Source: Delftia sp. PS-11 (GTDB lineage Bacteria > Pseudomonadota > Gammaproteobacteria > Burkholderiales > Burkholderiaceae_C). From it: a stretch of 64,000 bases of DNA. Under the pieces are notes generated by a model. It had not been told where the DNA came from and did not search any database. It saw only the letters and a list, made by a program, of their open reading frames with translations. This document shows positions 44,838 to 51,348 of this stretch, piece by piece. The stretch covers positions 7,121-71,120 of the forward strand of contig NZ_JACSYA010000028.1 of the NCBI RefSeq assembly GCF_029870285.1. Reading direction: 5' to 3'. The position numbers were made by a program, and so were the translations under genes. Within the stretch, counting starts at the first letter, position 1. Every line of letters begins with the position of its first letter.

Positions 44838-45653
44838 TCATTCCTCGTGGAAATGCGCCACGGCCTCCCGCAGATAGCCGTCCAGCGGCGCCGCATCGCA
44901 GGAATCTGACGGGCCAGGCTGATGGGCCATGGCACATGCCAGCTCGCGCTCCAGGAAGCTGCAAATCCGGGCGCGGCGCGGACCCTTGGCGGCCTCGCCC
45001 AGGCGCATCTTGAGCTCCAGCAGCTCGTTGATTTCCGCGAGCAGGCCAGCATCATCGGCCAGTGTGCACGCCGCCAGTTGCGCAAAGCGCATGGGCGGCG
45101 CGCCCCGCCCCTCGCGTATCCAGCGCGCGGCCAGCAGCGGCCGCAGCACATAGAAATACTTCTTGTACCGGACCACATCGCCACTCAGATGGGCGCGCAG
45201 ATTCTTGCGCGCCATGGACACATAGTGGTGGTAGCCGCGCACCGGCGAAAAGCCCTGCACGGCCAGCGCATGCAGGCGCTCGGCCCAGGGCTGCGCCTGG
45301 CGGTAGACAATCGGCGAGCGCAGCCACTCCAGCACCGTGGGGTTGGATGCGCGCAGCAGCCCCAGCGTCTTGCGCAGCTCCCAGCCGCTGACATCGAGCT
45401 CGCCGCTGATAGGCTGCTCGATGACATCACGCCCCGGCGACACCGTCAGATACCAGGGCAGCCGGTGAACATAGATGAAGCGCACATCGTAGTCGCTGTC
45501 GGGCGAGGCAAAGCCCCAGCCCCGGCTGCCGGACTCGCAGGCAAACAGCACCGTGACTCCGTGGTGCCGCTCCAGCCCGGCCAGTTCGGCCCGCACGGTG
45601 GCCTGCATCGCATCGGACACCGGATGCGCGCTCAATACCTTTTCCTGCTCCAT
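44838..45653 (-). CDS. RlaP-like nucleotidyltransferase of the RNA-repair operon
   Basis: 271 residues. The N-terminal polymerase-beta-type nucleotidyltransferase has ACESGSRGWGF (GS motif) and SPDSDYDVRFIYV (paired catalytic Asp), about residues 38-62; the rest is helical (YHHYVSMARKNLRAHL, VRYKKYFYVLRPLLAARWI). This DUF4nn-type protein is the one repeatedly found with RtcB/RtcA and named RlaP. A role in adding or protecting RNA ends is inferred; the reaction is not known. It sits between rtcB and rtcA with short gaps. Confidence 0.85.
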   Translation of the reverse strand: MEQEKVLSAHPVSDAMQATVRAELAGLERHHGVTVLFACESGSRGWGFASPDSDYDVRFIYVHRLPWYLTVSPGRDVIEQPISGELDVSGWELRKTLGLLRASNPTVLEWLRSPIVYRQAQPWAERLHALAVQGFSPVRGYHHYVSMARKNLRAHLSGDVVRYKKYFYVLRPLLAARWIREGRGAPPMRFAQLAACTLADDAGLLAEINELLELKMRLGEAAKGPRRARICSFLERELACAMAHQPGPSDSCDAAPLDGYLREAVAHFHEE

Positions 45654-45697
45654 AAACCCATCCCGCTTTCTTCAGGGGGCAGGAGAGCGTGCAGCCC

Positions 45698-46918
45698 TCA
45701 CCCCTTCACACAGACCACCTGCTTGAGCGTATGCACGACCTCGACCAGATCCTGCTGCGCGGCCATGACCGCATCGATGTCCTTGTAGGCCATGGGAATC
45801 TCGTCCACAACGTTGGCATCCTTGCGGCACTCCACCCCCTCGGTCGCCTTGACATGGTCCTGCACGGTGAACAGCTTCTTGGCCTTGGTGCGGCTCATCA
45901 CGCGGCCCGCGCCATGGCTGCAGCTCTCGAAGCTCTCCGGGTTGCCCAGGCCGCGCACGATATAGCTGCGCGCGCCCATGCTGCCGGGAATGATGCCCAG
46001 CTCGCCGCGCCGCGCGCTCACCGCGCCCTTGCGGGTGATGAACACGTCCTCGCCGAAATGGCGCTCGCGCTGCACATAGTTGTGGTGGCAGTTCACGGCC
46101 TCGACATGCGACTCGAAAGGCTTGGGGATCACCTTGCGCACGGTGGCAATGAGGTGGGCCATCATGACCTCGCGGTTACGCATGGCGAACTTCTGCGCCC
46201 AGGACACGGCACGCACATATTCGCCGAAGTAGCGCGCCCCTTCCTCGAAATAGGCCAGATCCTTGTCGGGCAGATTGCGCTGGTGCAGCTCGGCATCCTT
46301 CTTGGCCAGCTCGATGAAATGCGTGCCGATGGCATTGCCCACGCCGCGCGAGCCTGAATGCAGCATGAACCACACGAAACCGGCCTCGTCCAGGCAGATC
46401 TCGATGAAATGGTTGCCCGAACCCAGCGTTCCCAGGTGCTTGCGGTTATTGGTCTGTGCCAGCCTCGGGTGCAGCTCGCACAGCGCATCGAACTCATCGG
46501 CCAGCGTGGCCCAGACCTGGTCCACCGACACGGGCGGATTCTCCCAGCTGCCGGTATCGCGGCCCCGGTGGCGCGGCACCGAACCGTGGGGCACGGCCTG
46601 CTCGATGGCCGAGCGCAGCGGCCCCAGGTTGTCAGGCAGGTCTTCGGCGCGCAGCGTGGTCCTGGCGGCCATCATGCCGCAGCCGATATCCACGCCCACG
46701 GCCGCCGGGATGATGGCCTTGACGGTCGGTATCACCGAACCCACGGTCGCCCCGATGCCCAGATGCACATCGGGCATGGCCGCAACGTGCCTGAACACCA
46801 CCGGCAGGCGCGCGGCGTTTTCCAGCTGCTTGCGCGCGTCGTCCTCGACAGGCACGCCCCGGGTCCACATCTTGATGGGCACGCCGCCCGCGACTTCATG
46901 CTGCTGGTAGTTTTCCAT
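45698..46918 (-). CDS. rtcB: RNA-splicing ligase RtcB
   Basis: 406 residues. RtcB joins RNA ends bearing 2',3'-cyclic or 3'-phosphate to 5'-OH ends using GTP and Mn. Active-site segments: MPDVHLGIGATVGSVI, AAVGVDIGCGM (metal Asp and Cys), GTLGSGNHFIEI, VNCHHNYV, and CSHGAGRVMSR with the guanylated His. Complete. The ATG at 46918 opens on MENYQQHEV; one at 46936 is also in frame. Its repair targets are probably cleaved tRNAs or rRNA. Confidence 0.96.
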   Translation of the reverse strand: MENYQQHEVAGGVPIKMWTRGVPVEDDARKQLENAARLPVVFRHVAAMPDVHLGIGATVGSVIPTVKAIIPAAVGVDIGCGMMAARTTLRAEDLPDNLGPLRSAIEQAVPHGSVPRHRGRDTGSWENPPVSVDQVWATLADEFDALCELHPRLAQTNNRKHLGTLGSGNHFIEICLDEAGFVWFMLHSGSRGVGNAIGTHFIELAKKDAELHQRNLPDKDLAYFEEGARYFGEYVRAVSWAQKFAMRNREVMMAHLIATVRKVIPKPFESHVEAVNCHHNYVQRERHFGEDVFITRKGAVSARRGELGIIPGSMGARSYIVRGLGNPESFESCSHGAGRVMSRTKAKKLFTVQDHVKATEGVECRKDANVVDEIPMAYKDIDAVMAAQQDLVEVVHTLKQVVCVKG

Positions 46919-46968
46919 GGTGCTGCTCTCTTTCATGGTTGGGTTCTGTACTGTCTATTCCAGCCGCC

Positions 46969-47799
46969 TCAGGCGGCCATCGCATCGAAGACGCTGCCGA
47001 TGCGCTCATCCAGCGCATAGCGCGGGTGGTCGCCCATCCCCGCAGGCAGCCATGTGCTGGCAGGCCCCCGGTCCGCCAGCTGCATCAGCCTTTCGGCCCA
47101 GTGCCTGCGCGTGGCGGGCAGGCCCAGCCATTGCTCCATCGTGGCCCGGTAGCCGCCCCGATGCGTGGCAAAGGCGTTGCTGATGCAATGCCCGCCCCAC
47201 AGGAATTCGTAGAAGCAGGCATCGACAAAATGCAGCGTGGCGCTTTCGCTGCCGCATGCCATCCAGTGGGCCAGCAGGGCATCCAGGGGCACCCCGGCAT
47301 AGTCCCACATCAGCAGGCAGGAGAAGGCCTCCTCCCCCTGGAAGACGCTGGCGCGCGGCTCATGCCACTGCTCCAGCCCCAGCGCGAAGAAGGCCAGCGC
47401 AAAACGCTGCAGGGCCGCGCTCTCCTGCGGCGAAAAGGCGCCCGGCCCACAGCGGCCAAGGCGGTCCAGGTACAGCTCGGTGGAGTGGTGCAACTGCGCG
47501 CCCTGCGCCAGCAGCTCCAGCATCCTGGGCGCCAGGTACTTGATTTCATCGGCTGGCTGGACTGTGCTTTTGGCAGCGTCGTTGTACTCATAGAAATGGC
47601 GCGCGGTCAGGCTGCGCAGGGGCAGGCGGCGCATTTCGCGCTCCAGGTCCGCATTCATGCAGCACGCCACGCAGGCATCCAGCGGCACCACAGGGGCCTG
47701 GTAGCCGCCAAACTGCCGGTAAAGCGCCTGCGTGGCACAGTCCAGCTCCCGCCTGAGGGCCGATATGCGCTCAGCCGGCGATGGCATCGTCTTATCCAT
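46969..47799 (-). CDS. Unrecognised protein of the rtc operon
   Basis: 276 residues from ATG 47799, set by AGAGAGG upstream. No domain is recognised. It is mostly helical, with a Cys cluster ACVACCMNADLEREM (about residues 50-64), a His/Tyr stretch ARHFYEYN, and aromatic-rich FVDACFYEFLWGGHCISNAFA (about 190-210). No signal peptide or membrane helix. It lies between the slipin and rtcB with gaps of 80 and 50 bases, so it is very probably part of the same RNA-repair response. The paired Cys/His residues hint at a metal site, but that is a guess. Confidence 0.8.
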   Translation of the reverse strand: MDKTMPSPAERISALRRELDCATQALYRQFGGYQAPVVPLDACVACCMNADLEREMRRLPLRSLTARHFYEYNDAAKSTVQPADEIKYLAPRMLELLAQGAQLHHSTELYLDRLGRCGPGAFSPQESAALQRFALAFFALGLEQWHEPRASVFQGEEAFSCLLMWDYAGVPLDALLAHWMACGSESATLHFVDACFYEFLWGGHCISNAFATHRGGYRATMEQWLGLPATRRHWAERLMQLADRGPASTWLPAGMGDHPRYALDERIGSVFDAMAA

Positions 47800-47879
47800 G
47801 GCGTACCTCTCTTGAATCAGGGTCATGGCGCAACCTGCAGCGTGCGCCGTTGCGTATCCATCTTGGCAGGCATGCCGGC

Positions 47880-49019
47880 TCAACGCATCTTCACCAATCC
47901 GTCGAGGATCTGGTCCAGACCTCCGAACACGGAGATCTTGTCGATGCGCTCGGCCACGCGCTCCAGCGTCTCCAGCTCTTTCATGCGCAGGGCCACGGGG
48001 TTGTCTTCCATCACCTTGGCGGTGTTGAGCAGCGAACGCGTGGCGGCTGTTTCCTCGCGGCGGCGGATCACATTGGCCTGGGCCTGCTTTTCTGCCTGCA
48101 CCACCTGGGTCAGGATGGCTTTCATATCGCCGGGCAGCACGATATCCTTCACGCCCACGCTCTCCACCACCATGCCCCAGGGCTGCAACCGGGTCGCCAT
48201 GTGCGCGGCCACCACATCGTCGATCACCGTCTTGTTCTCCAGCAGCTCATCGAGCGTGCGGGTGCCCACGGCGGCGCGCAGCGCAAACTGCAGTTCGCGG
48301 TACAGATGTTCGGCAGGCTTTTGCAGCTGGGCAAAGGCACGCTGCACATCGGTGTAGCGGTAGGTAGCGCTCAGGTTCAGACGCAGGCTGACCTTGTCGC
48401 GGGTCATGATGTCCTGGCCCGAGACCTCGACGGACTGCAGGCGCAGATCCACCAGCTCCACGGCAATGCTGCGCCCGAACTTCCAGAACGCATAGGCGCC
48501 CGCCTGCAGCAGGCGGTCCACCTTGCCGTCGATAGTCAGCAGCGCGCATTGGCCTGCGGGCACCTGCACCTGCAGCACGCCATTGAGGCCGGACACGCTG
48601 CGCTGGCGCAGCTGGGTCTGGGTCAGGCGTGCCGCCAGGGCGGCGGGCAGCTCGGCGCCCGCCTGCAGGTCGATCACCTGCACGCCCACATCCACCAGGC
48701 CCTTCCAGTACAGGCGGCGCGTGCCGGGCGGCAGGATCTCGACCAGCACGCCATTTTCGCTGCGCAGACCCACCTCGGTCTCGGACAGGTCCACGCGCAG
48801 GAATTCGGCGGCCACCACGGCAGGCTCCTGCGCCATCAGGTATTCAGCCAGGCCGTGCGTGAAGGCGGCCTGCTCCAGCGCAAAAGTCTCCACGCGCAAT
48901 TGGCCGGTACCGGTGAACAGCCAGTGCTTTCCGCTGTGCAGCACGCGCTCGAAATCGCCATTGCGCAGCAGCAGGGCGCGTTCGTTCTTCTTGACGGTGA
49001 TGCATTGGATCTTCAGCAT
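47880..49019 (-). CDS. Slipin/SPFH-domain protein of the rtc operon, no membrane segment
   Basis: 379 residues. The C-terminal half is an SPFH (band 7) domain: VRIENGVLVEI-like stretches, SVEVSGQDIMTRDKVSLRLN, YRYTDVQRAFAQL, then GMVVESVGVKDIVLPGDMKAIL and an alpha-helical VVQAEKQAQANVIRRREETAATRSLLNTAKVM tail. The N-terminus, MLKIQCITVKKNERALLLRN, lacks the hydrophobic hairpin of ordinary slipins, so it may be cytosolic or peripheral. SPFH proteins form rings or cages that scaffold other proteins. First protein gene of the operon; GAGGAG precedes the ATG. Link to RNA repair is from context. Confidence 0.85.
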   Translation of the reverse strand: MLKIQCITVKKNERALLLRNGDFERVLHSGKHWLFTGTGQLRVETFALEQAAFTHGLAEYLMAQEPAVVAAEFLRVDLSETEVGLRSENGVLVEILPPGTRRLYWKGLVDVGVQVIDLQAGAELPAALAARLTQTQLRQRSVSGLNGVLQVQVPAGQCALLTIDGKVDRLLQAGAYAFWKFGRSIAVELVDLRLQSVEVSGQDIMTRDKVSLRLNLSATYRYTDVQRAFAQLQKPAEHLYRELQFALRAAVGTRTLDELLENKTVIDDVVAAHMATRLQPWGMVVESVGVKDIVLPGDMKAILTQVVQAEKQAQANVIRRREETAATRSLLNTAKVMEDNPVALRMKELETLERVAERIDKISVFGGLDQILDGLVKMR

Positions 49020-49263
49020 TTCTTGTGCTCCTCGTTGAACGTCTTCGTCGCAATCCACAGGGGTGCCGTTACAGCGGAGGCGGGGTGCCAGGGGACATGG
49101 CCCGGGCCCTGCAGTGCGCCCCTGGCAACGGCCCCGGATCAGGGCGGCGGCCTGGCTGGCTGCGGGCGCGGACCGTGCCGGGTGCTGGCACAGGCCGCCG
49201 CCGCTGGCGGGAGGAAGCCCCAGGCTGCATCGCAACCGGGGCCGCCGCCCGCGTCCGGCGGGT
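49020..49263 (-). other. Leader between the structured RNAs and the slipin gene
   Basis: About 240 bases of very GC-rich DNA without a gene. It has several potential short hairpins but no intrinsic terminator on the leftward strand, so transcription from the sigma-54 promoter can pass through the tRNA-like RNAs into the slipin gene. The only clear signal is the slipin ribosome site GAGGAG near 49029. Confidence 0.55.
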
Positions 49264-49302
49264 GGTCTTTCGACCGTTTCAGTAGCCCGGCCTTGCGGCC
49301 GG
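49264..49302 (-). ncRNA. Two GNRA-capped hairpins following the tRNA-like RNAs
   Basis: Leftward, CCGGCC-GCAA-GGCCGG (49302-49287) starts at the base next to the end of the second tRNA-like unit. GGTC-GAAA-GACC (49275-49264) follows 11 bases later. Both stems are perfect and both loops are GNRA tetraloops, matching the loops that replace the anticodon in the two tRNA-like units. No U-run follows, so these are not terminators. They may protect the 3' end or act as a protein-binding handle. Confidence 0.7.
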
Positions 49303-49369
49303 AGGATGGGCAGGAGTCGAACCTGCGACAGTCCTCTTGCGAGGATGCTCTTCCAGACTGAGCTACCAG
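49303..49369 (-). ncRNA. tRNA-like RNA B (canonical D and T arms, GCAA in place of anticodon loop, no full acceptor stem)
   Basis: Read leftward. The D stem is GCTC/GAGC (49363-49360, 49350-49347) with a nine-base loop containing GG. The anticodon position has TCCTC-GCAA-GAGGA (49345-49332), a four-base GNRA loop where seven bases are required. Then a short variable part, and a T arm GCAGG-TTCGACT-CCTGC (49326-49310) with the universal TTCGA loop. Only three base pairs of an acceptor stem (TGG/CCA) can form. It begins directly after the CCA of RNA A. It cannot decode; it looks like a tRNA mimic, comparable in idea to the tRNA-like module of bacterial Y RNAs linked to rtc operons. Confidence 0.8.
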
Positions 49370-49433
49370 TGGCGGGCAAGCCGGGAGTCGAACCCGGCAT
49401 GTTCTCTTTCGAGGCGTCTCCACGACCTTGCCC
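49370..49433 (-). ncRNA. tRNA-like RNA A (perfect acceptor stem and CCA, reduced arms, GAAA loop)
   Basis: Read leftward, 64 nt. The acceptor GGGCAAG (49433-49427) pairs perfectly with CTTGCCC (49380-49374), followed by discriminator G and encoded CCA (49372-49370). The T arm is CCGGG-TTCGACT-CCCGG (49397-49381), fully canonical. The D-arm place has only CGT-GGAG-ACG (49424-49415) and the anticodon place CTC-GAAA-GAG (49413-49404), a GNRA-capped mini-hairpin. With no anticodon it is not a decoding tRNA, but the acceptor/T half should be seen by RNase P, CCA enzyme or RtcB/RtcA-type end-processing proteins. Probably co-transcribed from the sigma-54 promoter at 49573-49588. Confidence 0.85.
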
Positions 49434-49572
49434 TTATCCAGCGCTTGCGGTGCGCGGCATGCGGAAAACCGACAGGCCCCGAAAGACCCGGATTGACGGC
49501 ACCGGCGGGGCAGACCTTTGTCCCAACCCCGGCCTGTGAGCATTCACCGCTTGCACTGGATGCCAGGTGGAT

Positions 49573-49588
49573 TGCGAGATACGTGCCA
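49573..49588 (-). promoter_or_regulatory. Sigma-54 promoter of the rtc operon
   Basis: Leftward TGGCACG-TATC-TCGCA matches the -24/-12 consensus TGGCACG-N4-TTGCA with one change; GG and GC are 10 bases apart as required. Transcription would start near 49561, about 130 bases before the end of tRNA-like RNA A's 5' side, so the message begins with both RNAs. RtcR, encoded divergently, is a sigma-54 activator. Confidence 0.82.
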
Positions 49589-49634
49589 ACCTGTTCCGCA
49601 AGGACTGAAAATTCTTCAAACCATTGATTTCATT

Positions 49635-49647
49635 GAATGATTCATTC
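49635..49647. promoter_or_regulatory. Candidate RtcR upstream activator site
   Basis: GAATGA-T-TCATTC is a perfect 13-bp palindrome about 50-60 bases upstream of the -24 element and about 75 bases before rtcR. The position suits an enhancer site for RtcR. The surrounding 49,610-49,719 is AT-rich. Binding is inferred. Confidence 0.5.
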
Positions 49648-49719
49648 CACCAATTTCCACCCACCTGGATGCGCGGGCTCACAGGACTAGAATTTCAGCT
49701 AATCAACTAGCCAAAAAAT

Positions 49720-51339
49720 ATGCACAAGAAAAAGGTCGTCATCGGCTTCCTGGGCACGCAGCTGGACTCCGGCCGGGGGGCAGGCCGGTGGGAAAAATGG
49801 CGCCCCACGCTCTCTCTCATGCAGCATGAGGACCTGGTGATCGACCGGCTGGAGCTGCTGTATGCGCCGCAGCACATGGCACTGGCGCAACTGGTACGTG
49901 ACGACATCGCCACGGTCTCGCCGGAGACCTCGGTCTCCCTGGTGCCGATGGACATTGCCGACCCCTGGGACTTCGAGGAGGTCTATGCGCGGCTGTTCGA
50001 CTGGGCCCAGACCTACCGCTTCGACCCCGAGCGCGAGGACTACTGGACCCACATCACCACAGGCACGCATGTGGCCCAGATCTGCCTGTTCCTGCTGGTG
50101 GAGTCACGCCGCATTCCGGGCGTGCTGGCCCAGACATCGCCGCCACGGCGCCAGCGCATGGGAGATCCGGGCAGCTATGCACTGATCGACCTGGATCTGT
50201 CGCGCTACGACGGGATCGCCCGGCGCTTCGGCGCCGAGCAAAGCGAGGCCGTGCAATTTCTCAAGAGCGGCATCGCCACGCGCAATGCAGGCTTCAACGC
50301 ACTGATCGACGAAATCGAGCGCGTGGCCGTGCGCTCGCGCGCGCCCATTTTGCTGACCGGCCCCACGGGCGCGGGCAAGTCGCATCTGGCACGGCGCATG
50401 TACGAGCTGAAGAAAGCCAGGCACCAGATCCAGGGCGATTTCGTGGAAGTCAACTGCGCCACCCTGCGCGGCGATGGCGCAGCCTCCACGCTGTTCGGCC
50501 ACAAGAAAGGCGCCTTCACCGGCGCGGCCGCCGACCGCGCCGGCCTGCTGCGTGCGGCAGACCAGGGCGTGCTCTTTCTGGACGAAATAGGCGAGCTGGG
50601 ACTGGACGAGCAGGCCATGCTGCTCAAGGCGGTGGAAGAAAAGCGCTTCTACCCCATGGGCAGCGACCGCGAGGCTGGCAGCGACTTCCAGCTGATCGCA
50701 GGCACCCATCGCGACCTGCGAGCGGACGTGGCGCAGGGGCGCTTTCGCGAGGATCTGTTCGCACGCATCAACCTCTGGTCCTACACCCTACCGGGCCTGG
50801 CCGCCCGGCCCGAGGACATCGAACCCAACATGGACCATCTGCTCGCGCGCCTGGTGGGCGAAACCGGCCAGGTGGTGCGCTTCAACGCGCAGGCCCGCAC
50901 GCGCTACCTGCGCTTCGCACGCTCGCCCGATGCGCTGTGGAGCGGCAACTTCCGCGACCTGTCGGCCAGCATGACCCGCCTGGCGACGCTGGCCGATGGG
51001 GGGCGCATCTCCACGGCCCTGGTCGATGCCGAAATCCAGCGCCTGCAATGGCTGTGGCAAAGGGGCGATGCACCGCCGCACGCCGGCGCAGGCAAAGGCA
51101 GCGGCCTCGGCGCGCTGCTGCCTGCCGAGGTGCTGGAGCCCATGGATCTGTTCGACCGCCTGCAGCTGCAGGCCGTGCTGGATGTGTGCCGCGCATCGCC
51201 TTCGCTATCCGAGGCGGGCCGGCGCCTCTTCGACCGCTCGCGCATGCAACGCAGCGTGATCAACGACGCCGACCGGCTGCGCAAGTACCTGCTGAAATTC
51301 GGCCTGACCTGGGATGGCGTGGTGGGCCGCCCTTCTTGA
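49720..51339 (+). CDS. rtcR: RtcR, CARF-domain sigma-54-dependent activator of RNA repair
   Basis: 539 residues. The N-terminal CARF-type sensor domain (KKVVIGFLGTQLDSG, DYWTHITTGTHVAQICLFLLVES) is followed by an AAA+ domain with Walker A GPTGAGKS (about 214-221), the sigma-54-contact loop GAFTGA (264-269), Walker B VLFLDEIGEL and Arg fingers, then a C-terminal helix-turn-helix (RRLFDRSRMQRSVINDADRLRKYLLKFG). In the best-studied case RtcR senses damaged tRNA ends through the CARF domain. No Shine-Dalgarno precedes the ATG; the leader is A-rich. It activates the divergent operon. Confidence 0.95.
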   Translation: MHKKKVVIGFLGTQLDSGRGAGRWEKWRPTLSLMQHEDLVIDRLELLYAPQHMALAQLVRDDIATVSPETSVSLVPMDIADPWDFEEVYARLFDWAQTYRFDPEREDYWTHITTGTHVAQICLFLLVESRRIPGVLAQTSPPRRQRMGDPGSYALIDLDLSRYDGIARRFGAEQSEAVQFLKSGIATRNAGFNALIDEIERVAVRSRAPILLTGPTGAGKSHLARRMYELKKARHQIQGDFVEVNCATLRGDGAASTLFGHKKGAFTGAAADRAGLLRAADQGVLFLDEIGELGLDEQAMLLKAVEEKRFYPMGSDREAGSDFQLIAGTHRDLRADVAQGRFREDLFARINLWSYTLPGLAARPEDIEPNMDHLLARLVGETGQVVRFNAQARTRYLRFARSPDALWSGNFRDLSASMTRLATLADGGRISTALVDAEIQRLQWLWQRGDAPPHAGAGKGSGLGALLPAEVLEPMDLFDRLQLQAVLDVCRASPSLSEAGRRLFDRSRMQRSVINDADRLRKYLLKFGLTWDGVVGRPS

Positions 51340-51348
51340 GCCGCCGCG

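Noticed and set aside
49303..49433. Two ordinary tRNA genes
   Set aside because: T arms and one acceptor stem are right, but the anticodon loops have four bases (GAAA, GCAA) instead of seven, and one unit lacks a proper acceptor stem. They are listed as tRNA-like ncRNAs.
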